DNA of 64,000 nucleotides from Aristolochia californica (Eukaryota; Streptophyta; Magnoliopsida; Piperales; Aristolochiaceae). The position numbers and the translations under genes are program-made. Position 1 is the stretch's first letter; each line of letters starts with the position of its first letter. The notes beneath the pieces are model-generated. The model was not told where the DNA came from and made no database searches. It saw only the letters and a program-made list of their open reading frames with translations. Location of the stretch: NCBI GenBank assembly GCA_029961685.1, contig JARWKL010000012.1:4317807-4381806 (forward strand), in the 5' to 3' direction. Positions 42,521 to 51,690 of this stretch are shown one piece after another.

Positions 42521-43943
42521 CTATGTGGGAAGGGCGAGTGGTTGAAGGACGCCCGTTGGTGATAAATGATCAGCCTTGTTGCATTGACAGGTATGACACG
42601 AGGCTATGTACTCAGTAATTGCGGACTTCATGCCTTGCCAATAAAAATCAGCCCTAATCCGATTCAACATCTTTTGAACACCCTCATGAGTGCTATCATG
42701 GTAGGTAGATAAAATTACGGCAACCAAGGGAGAGGAGTGCAGTAAATACATGAAATTGCCATACATAATGGTGTTGTCATGGATAGCCCACCTGGAGTCC
42801 ATGGTTCCCGCTGTGTTCTTCTGAGATAGCTCCAGAAGAGCTGGGTTAGTCCGCTGGTCTTCTTTAATGGAATCGAGCAAGAGAGACCTTGGTTGTCTAA
42901 CCGCATAGACTTGTTGCGGTTCCTCCATACGTCAGGATAAGGCATCAGCCCCCTTGTTCAATTTGCCCGGCTTGTGTTCCACTGTGAAGACAAACCCCAA
43001 TAATTTGTGAATCTAGTGTTGCTGTGGAGAAGTCGAGATGTGTTGTGCTAGCAGAAATTTGAGGTTGTACTGGTCAGTGTGGATGACTAAAGTGTGTCCC
43101 CACAAGTAGGGCCACTAGTGTTGAACCGCCTTGGCCAACCCAATCAGCTCGCGCTCACAAGTGGGTAATTTCTGGTGAAGTGCTGCTAGTTGCCGATCAA
43201 AATATGCAATGGGTGATGTGTTTGTTGTAATACCACCCTAATACCGCCCCCTATAGCGTCACACTCCACGACAAATAGGTCCTGAAAGTTCGGTAATTGT
43301 AGGACTGGAGTGAAAGCTAAAGCCTGCTTGAGTGCCATGAAAGATTTCGTTGCTGCATCCTCCCAAACGAAGGTGTTGCGCTTGAGAAGATTAGTCAATG
43401 GACTGACTAGTGGACCATAATTCTGTATAAATTTCTGATAATAGCCCGCTAGCTCCAAAAATCCTCTTAAGGCTGAAATGTTGTGCAATTGAGATCAGTT
43501 GGTGATTGCTGTAATTTTTTCTTGGTCCACTGTGACGCCCTCTGTTGAGATGATGTGGCCAAGATAGGCCACTTGGGCCTTCCCAACTGAACATTTGGAG
43601 CGTTTCACGAAGAGCTGATGTGCTCGGAGGATTTGGAAGACAAGTCATAAGTCTTTGAAATGTTGTGTACTTGATTTGCTATAAATAAGAATATCGTCAA
43701 AGAAAACCAACACCAATTTGGGGAGATAATCACGGAATACCTCATTCATCAAAGCCTAAAAGGTGGATGGTGCATTGGATAAAACGAAAGGCATCACCAC
43801 GAAATCGAAGTATCCATGGTGAGTACAAAATGGGGTTTTCTTGATATCTGGCATATGTATTCTGATTTGGTGTTAGCCCAATCTCAAATCCAGCTTGGTA
43901 AAAATTGTTGACCACTGAAATTCGTCCAATAGCTCATCCTCTA
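42521..43943 (-). pseudogene. pol: Gypsy F RNase H, integrase N-terminus and RT end
   Basis: The 42521-42928 frame holds the integrase zinc region (YHDSTHEGVQKML ... CHTCQCNKADHL). The 43186-43488 frame holds ALRGFLELAGYYQKFIQNYG and VVECDAIGGGIRVVLQQT. RT end ([12 protein letters not shown], VTVDQEKITAI-like) lies between 43490 and 43800 with stops. Cut at 43943 by element D. Confidence 0.85.
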
Positions 43944-44331
43944 TGGTTAAGGTCCCTCGCCATGGATCGAGTCACTCGGTGATCTCCTCCTGGCTCCAGG
44001 TTTGAATCCGACCATGGAAGATGTTTGGGATTTTTAGAACGCTCTGTGGTTGAGAAGAATCAAGCTTTCGAAAGAAGCTTGCACCTTGGACCTCATTGGG
44101 AGAGAGTATATGATCTCAGACTTTAGACTAATGATCAATGCTTAATTCTATTCAAGCCTTCGTCCCCCTTATAAGAGAGGACTAGGGTTCGAGTACAAAG
44201 CAAAGGCCAATAACAAGGCCCATGAAAAGAAGGAAAATTACATCTAAACCATCAAAGTGCTTAAACCCAAAAATTACATGATTTACCCATGGCGTCTACT
44301 AATCACTCGACCTGCTATAGAGTCCATAAGA
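43944..44331 (-). repeat. 3' LTR of element D
   Basis: About 388 bp, plus-strand TGGTTAAGGTCCCTCGCC to GAGTCCATAAGA; the outer end is mutated (CATAAGA for CATAACA). Confidence 0.85.
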
Positions 44332-44450
44332 TCACCCCATCCTAGAGAAAGAGCTTGTCCTCGAGCTCAAAAGTAGGGTCTGTATGTCGATGTTTCCACC
44401 TGTTCCCAAGTAGCCTCCTCGGTAGCTATGTTCACCGTCTGGACGCCCAA
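44332..44450 (-). pseudogene. pol: Gypsy pol tail retained at the 3' end of element D
   Basis: Minus strand reads IATEEATWEQVETS, then a frame slip and ELEDKLFL-like text, next to the 3' LTR. It matches the pol tail of F, J, K and L. It is the only pol remnant in the element. Confidence 0.75.
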
Positions 44451-44476
44451 AATTGGTGCATTACCCTTAGTAACCA

Positions 44477-44485
44477 TTTTTTTTT
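44477..44485 (-). other. A9 run at the 3' edge of element D cargo
   Basis: Nine A in element orientation, between the last cargo text and the retained pol tail. Compare A8 in B (16320-16327) and C (35203-35210). Confidence 0.45.
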
Positions 44486-45100
44486 CAAATGTAGGGATGT
44501 GTTCCGAACGTCGCTACATGCCCCCAAGCAGCATCTCTACTCTCACTCCATCTTGGACTGGTGTGAACAGCCCCCCATGGCGGCCCCCCATTGGCAAGGT
44601 TGCACTGTCTACACTCTGCCAGCATGGCAGCAACAACATCATGACCAGCCCCCTGCGATTGAGAAGACTCAACAGCACTGACCCCCTCCATTTGCTCCAC
44701 CTTGAAACACTCAGGGCCTGAAACCATCACGAACAACAAGATCAGCATGGTGACGATGTATGGATGGTTGTACCATTTCATAGTGAAGTGCCAAGAGCAA
44801 GATTGCTTCCCTCATAGAACTATCCAGGCCACATGTGTCCGGTAATTCAGATGAGCAATCAGGTAGCGGAACAACACTATGAAGCCCATTGCATGCTTGT
44901 TCCTCATTACCATCATCAGCAGAGAACCCAACTTTCCATGAAATCAACCAGTTGTTCCTTGTCCAAAATCCAGACAGTTCAAGTTGCTGCTCACTGGCAT
45001 GGAGTACAGGAAACACCACTCCATACGTACATTCCATGTTATTGGTGAGCACTACCACTGTTGTTTGAATCCATGTCGGATGAAATTCAAAATGCAGAGA
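44486..45100 (-). pseudogene. Unidentified cargo of element D
   Basis: Overlapping open frames on the minus strand (up to 156 residues, 44711-45181) with hydrophobic stretches (KAVLIVPVAVSIVVSF) and protein-like composition, but no recognised family. It probably contains parts of one or more further transcripts. Confidence 0.35.
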
Positions 45101-45570
45101 GAAGTGATGAAAGGATACCACTATGCTGACTGCAACAGGAACTATGAGCACTGCTTTCAGCAGTGCCACTGTTGGCAGCACTGTTTTCTGCCATGGCGTC
45201 GTACAAACCAGCTATGCATTGGATGGAGCTGGAACAAAAGGTAGAACTTCCATTCTTCCAATAAACGCTGCTATGTTGCTCGCCTAAAGATGGACCTATC
45301 ATCTGTTGGCCAACTTGTTTGCACAGATTTGAATAGCATGTCCTTGATTCGTAGGAGCTATAAATGCAACCTGTGATACATTTTCCTGTCATACATATGC
45401 TAGGTATGGCTCCTCGTCATCACTTCGAACCAGTTTTATTTTGTTCTGTGGAATCCATTGCTGCATTGCCACCACCGTAGAAATTTAAAAAATGGGAAGT
45501 GGCCCACCTACCCACCCCAAGAATGCGACAACAACAGAAATTTGAAAGTGTTGAACCCATTGCTGTATTG
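45100..45570 (-). pseudogene. Anonymous cargo block of element D, shared with element B
   Basis: Contains VVVAFLGWVGGP, NLCKQVGQQMIGPSLGEQHS, SVYWKNGSSTF and SIQCIAGLYD, and the motif GAAAACAGTGCTGCCAACAG, in the same order as in B (14500-14960). Source unknown. Confidence 0.5.
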
Positions 45571-45636
45571 TCACAGCAACAGGAACTAAAATCCTGACTG
45601 ATAAGCCGACAAAGCTATCTACTTGAGCCTCTACTG

Positions 45637-46081
45637 TCTGCCCTTTCTCTCTTAACCTCTGAATGACACATTGAGCATCTTCTGATCTCTTTTCAACCAA
45701 CCCAATAAAAGTAGCAACAATTGGTGAATGCCCAGCCTCCAACATCTCAATGCCAAATCCAATCCCATCTTCTAGCTGCTTCCCTTGACACAATCCATGA
45801 AGAAAAACTATATAGCTGAAAGCATTGGAAGAGATACCAATTGTCTACATTTTCCTGAAAACCCCTTGTCCATCTTCAAACTTTAGTGCCTTGCAGCAGC
45901 CGTCCACCGTAGCCATATAGATTACAATTTCAGGGATTGTACCCTTTTGACGCATGAACCCAAATAGCTTCATAGTGCTTTGAATCAACCCGTCCGTGCA
46001 TAGGCCATCTAGCACTGCAACGGCATTGGGGATGAGCCCCATTGCTTTCATTTTTCTGAAATGCATTTCAGCATCTTGAGG
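45637..46081 (-). pseudogene. Pentatricopeptide-repeat protein fragment in element D
   Basis: About 148 codons in one frame with a single in-frame TAG at 45845-45847. Repeats read DAEMHFRKMKAMGLIPNAV, LDGLCTDGLIQSTMKLFGFM, GTIPEIVIYMATVDGCCKA, GISSNAFSYIVFLHGLCQG and FGIEMLEAGHSPIVATF, at near 35-residue spacing, the signature of P-class PPR proteins. Wording is close to a small Arabidopsis PPR protein I remember as At4g38150-like, but I cannot verify it. PPR proteins bind RNA in mitochondria or chloroplasts. Confidence 0.82.
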
Positions 46082-46924
46082 TGATGGATTCGGTGAAGCA
46101 GCTACCTGTAGTTCAGAGTCTTTGGTGGAATTTGCCTGCATGGAATTTGCTGTTGTCTGGGTACAGTGTTTGTGATGACCAAATTCAAGTAAATTCACCT
46201 CAGAATATATACAAGTAGCATCCATATCATCCAAAAAAATTAAAACAACTTTTTGAAATGGACTGTTACTGTTGGTAAAATGACCCGAAACAGCCACCCT
46301 TTTTCTGTCTTCATGCACCACAATCGAATATGTACCCTGCCCCTATGCAAAAAAATTGTTGACGGGAGATATAACAAAGGCCCTCTGCTGCTTGAATTGT
46401 AAGATGGCCATGATTCTAGAAAGATTAATTAATCGTGTTGGCGTTGCTGACCAGTTAACAACATCACGTTGCGTCTTTAATTCGAACAACTCCCCAACAT
46501 TAGGAGCCCCATTGGAGCATGGAGAAATAGGTTCATAGATAGAGAGGGTTGCACGCTCCACTGTAAGAAAGTGTGGAATGGCAATTGCATACCTGATTTT
46601 GTGCCTAGCAACCATGAATGGAAGTCCGTTTACAATACCACTATCAAGGGCTTCATCTTGTGGAAGCCGTTTCAATTCGAAATCCTCTGGGCGAGACCTC
46701 TCTTCTTTTACTAGGGCCACGATTTCTACTTTGACATCAAAATTTGTGGGTTTTTGTGTTTTTCGGTTAGTATAAGCCATCAATGATGCTTGTCTAGATT
46801 TTTCATGCCCCTTGCCAACTTTGAGCCCGTCGAGCCTGATTTGTTGCCGATGGCGAATAGCATGAAGGAGTGGCCAAAATTTAGAACCTTTCTGCTTAAC
46901 AATGAACATGTGTTTTGGTTCCAC
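46082..46924 (-). pseudogene. Unidentified cargo of element D upstream of the PPR piece
   Basis: A 193-residue open frame (46343-46924) with VNGLPFMVARHKIRYAIAIP and GELFELKTQRDVVNWSAT, then text to the PPR block. It could include host coding sequence or degenerate gag. Not recognised. Confidence 0.35.
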
Positions 46925-47085
46925 TCTCCAAGCAACTCTCCAATTCGAAGATTGAGTTGAAGAATAGTCTCCCGAAGCTCCATAACTTCAGTTTGGATTG
47001 CGGCGGTTTGGGTCTGTCCTTCAATCCGAACTTCCTCCACTAAATTGCACCAATCATTTGGAGAAGAAGAATCGCCGATGGTGGT
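46780..47085 (-). pseudogene. gag: gag-like N-terminus of element D
   Basis: Just inside the primer site: SSPNDWCNLVEEVRIEGQTQ, then IQTEVMELRETILQLNLRIG, a coiled-coil-like stretch similar in style to the start of K and J gag. It continues into basic text without a capsid core. Confidence 0.45.
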
Positions 47086-47102
47086 CCTATCAGATACCAC
47101 GT

Positions 47103-47489
47103 TGTTAAGGTCCCTTACCATGGATCGAGTCACTCGGCAATCTCCTCTTAGCTCCAGGTTTGAATCCGACCTTGGAAAATGTTTGGGATTTTTAGAATGC
47201 CCTATGGTTGAGAAGAATCAAGCTTTCGAAGGAAGCTTGCACCTTGGACCTCGTTGGTAGAGAGTATCCAATCTCAGACTTTAGACTAATGATCAATGCT
47301 TAATTCCATTCAAGCTTTCGTCCCCCTTATAAGAGAGGACTAGGGTTTGAGTACAAAGCAAAGGCCAATAACAAGGTCCATGAAAAGAAGGAAAATTACA
47401 TCTAAACCATCAAAGTGCTTAAACCCAAAAATTACATGATTTACCCACGATGTCTACTAATCACTCGACCTGCTATGGAGTCCATAACA
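47103..47489 (-). repeat. 5' LTR of element D
   Basis: 387 bp, plus-strand TGTTAAGGTCCCTTACC to GAGTCCATAACA. The adjacent primer site (47088-47099) is TATCAGATACCA, three mismatches from the initiator-tRNA complement. Confidence 0.87.
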
Positions 47490-47916
47490 ACCACTGGTAT
47501 GGGAAACTTGACTTTGATGGTTTTTGCATTGACCTCCCTCTAGTCCACACAGAATCGCCATGTGCCATCATGCTTCTTAATTAGTATAACCGGCGAAGAA
47601 AAGGGGGAAAGGCTGTTGCGGATAAGGCCCTGTTCCATCATGGTCTTGCACTGCCGTTTGATTTCATCTTTCTGGAGGTGTGGATACCTATAGGGTCTAA
47701 TCACCACTGCATCTAATATGGCTTTTAAACAAATTTGGTGGTCATAGTGCCTCAATGGGGGGAGCCCGGACGGCTCCCGAAACAAGTCGGTGAACTCCTT
47801 TAGTAACCCTTCCTTGTTGCTTGCAAGTGGTTGCTACTCGTGTAATAGGTAGACTTGGGGGGTGGCTGTAGCATGACTACCCCTAAATAGCACTGGTTTG
47901 CCTTCCGACACAAAGC
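47490..47916 (-). pseudogene. pol: Gypsy F RT N-terminus
   Basis: Minus strand: CLKAILDAVVIRPYRYPHLQ, KDEIKRQCKTMMEQGLIRNS and SPFSSPVILIKKHDGTWRFC, the start of gypsy RT. Cut at 47490 by element D just before the catalytic region. Confidence 0.87.
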
Positions 47917-48222
47917 TCATTGCCACAAAATTGGGCCTAATGTTTTCAACCACATAACCCCGAGGACCGTATCAAATCCGGCTAGAGGAATGACAAAAAC
48001 TTTAGTGGTAAAGTGAGTGTTACCAATGGAAAAATGTACCTCCTTACTGACCCCGTAGCTCAGAACCTTCTCACTATTGGCGACTGAGACCATGGTAATT
48101 GGGTGGGGTTGGATCCCAAGTTGGAGGTGTTTCGCCATTGTCATGTTGAGGAAGTTGTGTGTGCTGCCCGAGTCCACTAACCCCACCAGTTCCTGGTCAG
48201 TAACCTTGACTCGCACTTGCAT
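47917..48222 (-). pseudogene. pol: Gypsy F protease
   Basis: A 101-residue frame: ELVGLVDSGSTHNFLNMTMA with the intact Asp-Ser-Gly, VANSEKVLSYGVSKEVHFSI and FVIPLAGFDTVLGVMWLKTL. The domain looks complete, though upstream and downstream frames are broken. Confidence 0.88.
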
Positions 48223-49337
48223 GATTTTGGCCGACTTTTGTCCGTTAATGGCATGTAAGGAAATTTCTGGTTCAACCTCCTCTATAGTATCCTCGGTTGG
48301 TTCTTCTTCCTTTGCTCACGCTTCCAACTCCAACCAAAGCAATCTTTTACATTGGTGGCTAGCCCGGTAAGGTTCGTCACAACTATAGAAGAGGTTCTTC
48401 AATCTTCGGTCAGCCATTTCCATCCCGGTTAATTTCTTCATATATGGGGGTGGTGAGTTGCTGGTTCTAGTGGGTACTGCCACAGTATGTCCAGTAGTAG
48501 TTTTGGGTGGTGGCGCTGGTGGCCCTATCACTGGAGGTGAATAATTCCTCCCCCCTTGCTACCTGGGTGCACTAGTTCTCCCCCTTTGCCAGCCACTCCT
48601 CCTATTCTGAATGTGATGTCTTTCTTCCATTGCCCGAGCCAAATTCACAGCTCGCCCCAAATCAGTAGGCGCATGGAGCTCCACCACCAGCTTCAACAAA
48701 TCATTAAGCTCTTATGTGAATAGATTTACATGTTGGTCTCTTTGAACTAGGTGGCTGGCTCGAGCTATTTTTTTCTGAAATTGAGTTTGGTATGCTTCCA
48801 CCGAACCGGTTTGTCTTAACAAGACCAAGGCCCCCAAGGGGTTGTTGTACGCTAGCGGTCCAAACCGTATCATGCATAGCTCTTTAAACTCTTCCCAATC
48901 CACGACCAGGCAGTCCAGTTCCACTTGATGGAACCAGAGTTGAGCTTCATCCAACAAGTGGAAAGCAGTTAAGCTCACCTTATGCATGTCAGATGTGCCT
49001 TGGTGGGCAAAAATATTTTCACATTTGTGTAGCCAAATTAAGGGGTCGACAGACCCAGTGTAGGTGGGGAAATCAAGTTTGGTGTACCTGGGTACTGACC
49101 CTCCACCTTGTGCCGGTAGACCATTGCGCCCAGAATGTTGTTCTTCCCCTCTTCTATAAGAGTGTTCTTCCATCTTTTGTGTGGTGTCTGGGGGTCGGTT
49201 TAATCCAGCCACAATCTCAGAGACTCTACTAGTGATCTGTTCCATCATTTCTGCCATTCAAGCTACATTTTGTGCCCTCAATTCTCTGGCAAGGTTTCTC
49301 AGCTCTTCACTTTGGGACAAGTCCCCCATGTTACCCT
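48223..49337 (-). pseudogene. gag: Gypsy F gag
   Basis: The frame 48712-49257 encodes MAEMMEQITSRVSEIVAGLN, then GGSVPRYTKLDFPTYTGSVD, WEEFKELCMIRFGPLAYNN and FQKKIARASHLVQRDQ, the retrotransposon gag core. After a stop near 48712, the knuckle frame 48316-48531 reads LFYSCDEPYRASHQCKRL, where the first Cys of the usual CYKC is Phe. Confidence 0.87.
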
Positions 49338-49349
49338 GATCTGACACCA
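49338..49349 (-). promoter_or_regulatory. Primer-binding site of gypsy F, variant
   Basis: Element-strand TGGTGTCAGATC, two mismatches from TGGTATCAGAGC, three bases from the LTR. It could reflect mutation or another tRNA. Confidence 0.65.
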
Positions 49350-49352
49350 AGA

Positions 49353-50219
49353 TGTTAGGATAACTAGTCATGGATCGTGTAACACGGCGTGGGATGGATA
49401 GATCCATTGCTGAGAGACTTCTTCAATGTCTGTTATGGGCTGGTTTTGGACAGAACCCTCCCTGAATTACTCGACCCGGTCTGAATAGCAGCCACTTGCT
49501 GTTCTCAGCTGGGAGTGGGTATCAACTCACTGGTGTGCTCATTTAGCATGGGGCAGCCGTAGACTGCTGGGTTCAACTAGATCTGGGTAGCAGCAGCCTG
49601 CTACTCTCGGCGGAACTGTTTAGCCTCCAATGTTACGCTCGGCTACAAAACAGAAGTGGATTACTATCTCAGTGGAAAACCAGGCAGCACCTTACTGGTT
49701 GGCTGGCTCAAAAATGAACAACAACACCTACTCTACTCACTGGAAGGGGGCTGAAACCTCCCTACTCTTTCTTGACTAAAACCGAACAACAACACACTCT
49801 TCAGAATGAAACGGTAAGCCCTGCTCTACTGTAAGACTAACCAAACAACAACACTTGAAACCAGTGAATGGGTCTGTGTTGTTGTTCTGGGTTGGACTCT
49901 ATAAAATGGAAGGAAAAGGGGCGAAGAAGAATAGATCAGAGGGATAACTAGAGCTCAATGGGGAACTCCAACCCTGAGTTTGGCAAGGAGAACTCAGGAT
50001 CCTTTTTTTGGCCAAAATAACACTTGCCTCTTCATATTCCATCATCTCTCCTACATATGCTTGATGCCAACCATAGTTTAGGGAAAAAATTATAAGAATG
50101 CCCCTGAGGCATATTTACTCTTGACTGAAATAAAAACAGAAATATAAACTAAGGGACTTAGTACTCAATGACAGCCACATTGTCGCTGAGTTACATGGCT
50201 TGCTATTGAGTTCATAACA
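49353..50219 (-). repeat. 5' LTR of gypsy F
   Basis: 867 bp, plus-strand TGTTAGGATAACTAGTCATG to GTTCATAACA. Confidence 0.87.
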
Positions 50220-51135
50220 AAAACATATGTCACAGCCTGCTAGGTATGTCAACGCAACAAGACTGAACACTTAAGTCCAACAGGTCTTCTTCAGCCTCTC
50301 ACGCTCGCTACATAAGTCTGGGTTGATATTTCTATGGACTTCGTTGATGGTCTTCCCCAGACATCCGGCAAATCGGTATTATTTTTGGTGGTCAATAGGT
50401 TCTCCAAGCATGCCCATTTTTTTCCTATGGCACACCCATATATAGCATACCGAGTGGCACAGAACTTCCTCGAGCATATTCTCTGCATAGCATTCCAGAA
50501 TCCATTGTCAGTGATCGGGAAGTGGTCTTTACCAGCACTTTATGGTGGGAATTTTTTCTTCTGAGCGGCACGAAGCTGAAATTTTCATCCTCATATCATC
50601 CTCAGACAGATGGCCAAATAGAGGTGGTTAACTACACCGTAGAGATGTATCTACGGTGCCTTGTGGGCTATCATCCTAAAAATTGGGTTTAGTAGCTACC
50701 GTGGGACGAGTATTGTTACAACACTTCCTTCCATTCAGGGTTCTATATGATAGAGATCCTCCTAGGCTTCTCTCTTATACTCCAGGTTCCACCCGTGTGG
50801 AAGCAATTGATCAAGCCCTCATGGACCGCGACCAAGTACTGTAGAATATTACAGATGGCCTCCTGAGATCACACATTCATATGAAAGATTTCTATGACAA
50901 GGGGCAAAGAGACGTCTCGTACGAGGTGGGGGACGACGTTTGGTTATGACTCCAACCGTACAGACAACACTCCATTGCAGGACCGTCGCACCATAAACTC
51001 TCACCAAAGTACTTTGGGCCTTTCCCCATTATTCGGGGCATGGAACCAGTGGCCTATCAGCTGCAACTTCTAGCCATGGCCAAGCTGCACGATGAGTTTC
51101 ATGTCTCCCTACTAAAACCTTGTCAGGGCCCTAGC
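50220..51135 (+). pseudogene. pol: Gypsy N integrase and chromodomain-like tail, right half
   Basis: Resumes gypsy N after F: integrase zinc end (AACATATGTCACAGCCTG encodes TYVTACQVC-like text), DFVDGLPQTSGKSVLFLVVN, FSKHAHFFPMAHPY, then frame changes and stops; later [27 protein letters not shown] and [12 protein letters not shown]. It ends near 51135, where the text flips to the complement of a pol tail (CTTGTCCTCAAGCTCGTAA). No 3' LTR follows. Confidence 0.78.
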
Positions 51136-51186
51136 TTGTCCTCAAGCTCGTAATCTGGGTAGAATTGCGAAGGAAAGGAGTGGAAA

Positions 51187-51224
<38 letters not shown>

Positions 51225-51690
51225 GTGGGGGGGCAGATCTTGAGGATTCAATAGGAAACTGAGTCTTCCAAAGGAGGCGCACTAGGTCACTGAGTTAATT
51301 GCTTTATTTCCATATTTTTTTTTAAAATTCCTTTTTATGCATTATTTAAGTTAAATTTTCGTAGAGGCATAATTGTAAAAATGAAACCCTAAAACTATGT
51401 TGGCATCAACCCTACTTAGAGGGGAAGGATAACGAGAAAAGGTAAGCCTTGAATTATGTTAAACAGGGTTAAGAGTTCTCCTTGATGAGCTCTAGGGTTT
51501 GGAGGTCTCCTTAAGGGGGAGGGTTTGTACAAGTCCTTTACCCTAATCTTCCTCCTCTTTTCTCCAAATTCGTCACTCTTCCTCTTCTCCTCCTAAAACT
51601 TTCTCTCCACAATATTTCTTCTTCTTCTCACCCCTTAATCTTCTTCTACTATGATTATACATCATGGAATCCTAAGTTTCAACAACTCTC
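51136..51690. repeat. Mosaic LTR debris with a G34 run
   Basis: After an inverted scrap of gypsy pol tail there are 34 consecutive G (51190-51223), then a GGATTCAATAGGAAACTGAG phrase like a worn gypsy LTR start, ACCCTACTTAGAGGGGAAGG, and finally a CT-rich stretch ending GGAATCCTAAGTTTCAACA, like a copia LTR end. It appears to be a join of two LTR types. Confidence 0.5.

Larger units (their letters stand above)
43944..47489 (-). mobile_element. Element D: gene-capturing LTR retrotransposon with PPR cargo
   Basis: Inserted in gypsy F RT. LTRs 43944-44331 and 47103-47489, about 95 percent alike by eye. In element direction: degraded primer site, a leader with gag-like text, unidentified coding pieces, a PPR fragment, the anonymous block shared with B, a large unidentified block, an A9 run, then a short gypsy pol tail (EEATWEQVET) and the 3' LTR. 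No clean TSD is visible. Retention of the pol tail suggests that the family arose from a normal gypsy by replacement of its middle. Confidence 0.8.
40520..50219 (-). mobile_element. Gypsy F: complete minus-strand gypsy hosting element D
   Basis: LTRs at 40520-41442 (3') and 49353-50219 (5'). Internal gag, protease, RT, RNase H, integrase and chromodomain-like tail on the minus strand, split in RT by element D. Flanking gypsy N text is continuous across the insertion (AMKTTIA then TYVTACQVCQRNKTEH-like). Flanks GCAAT and AAAAC do not form a clean TSD. Confidence 0.87.

Noticed and set aside
50220..51135. Gypsy F flanks as a clean 5-bp TSD
   Set aside because: Left GCAAT and right AAAAC agree at only two positions; the insertion is supported by continuity of the host gypsy reading instead.
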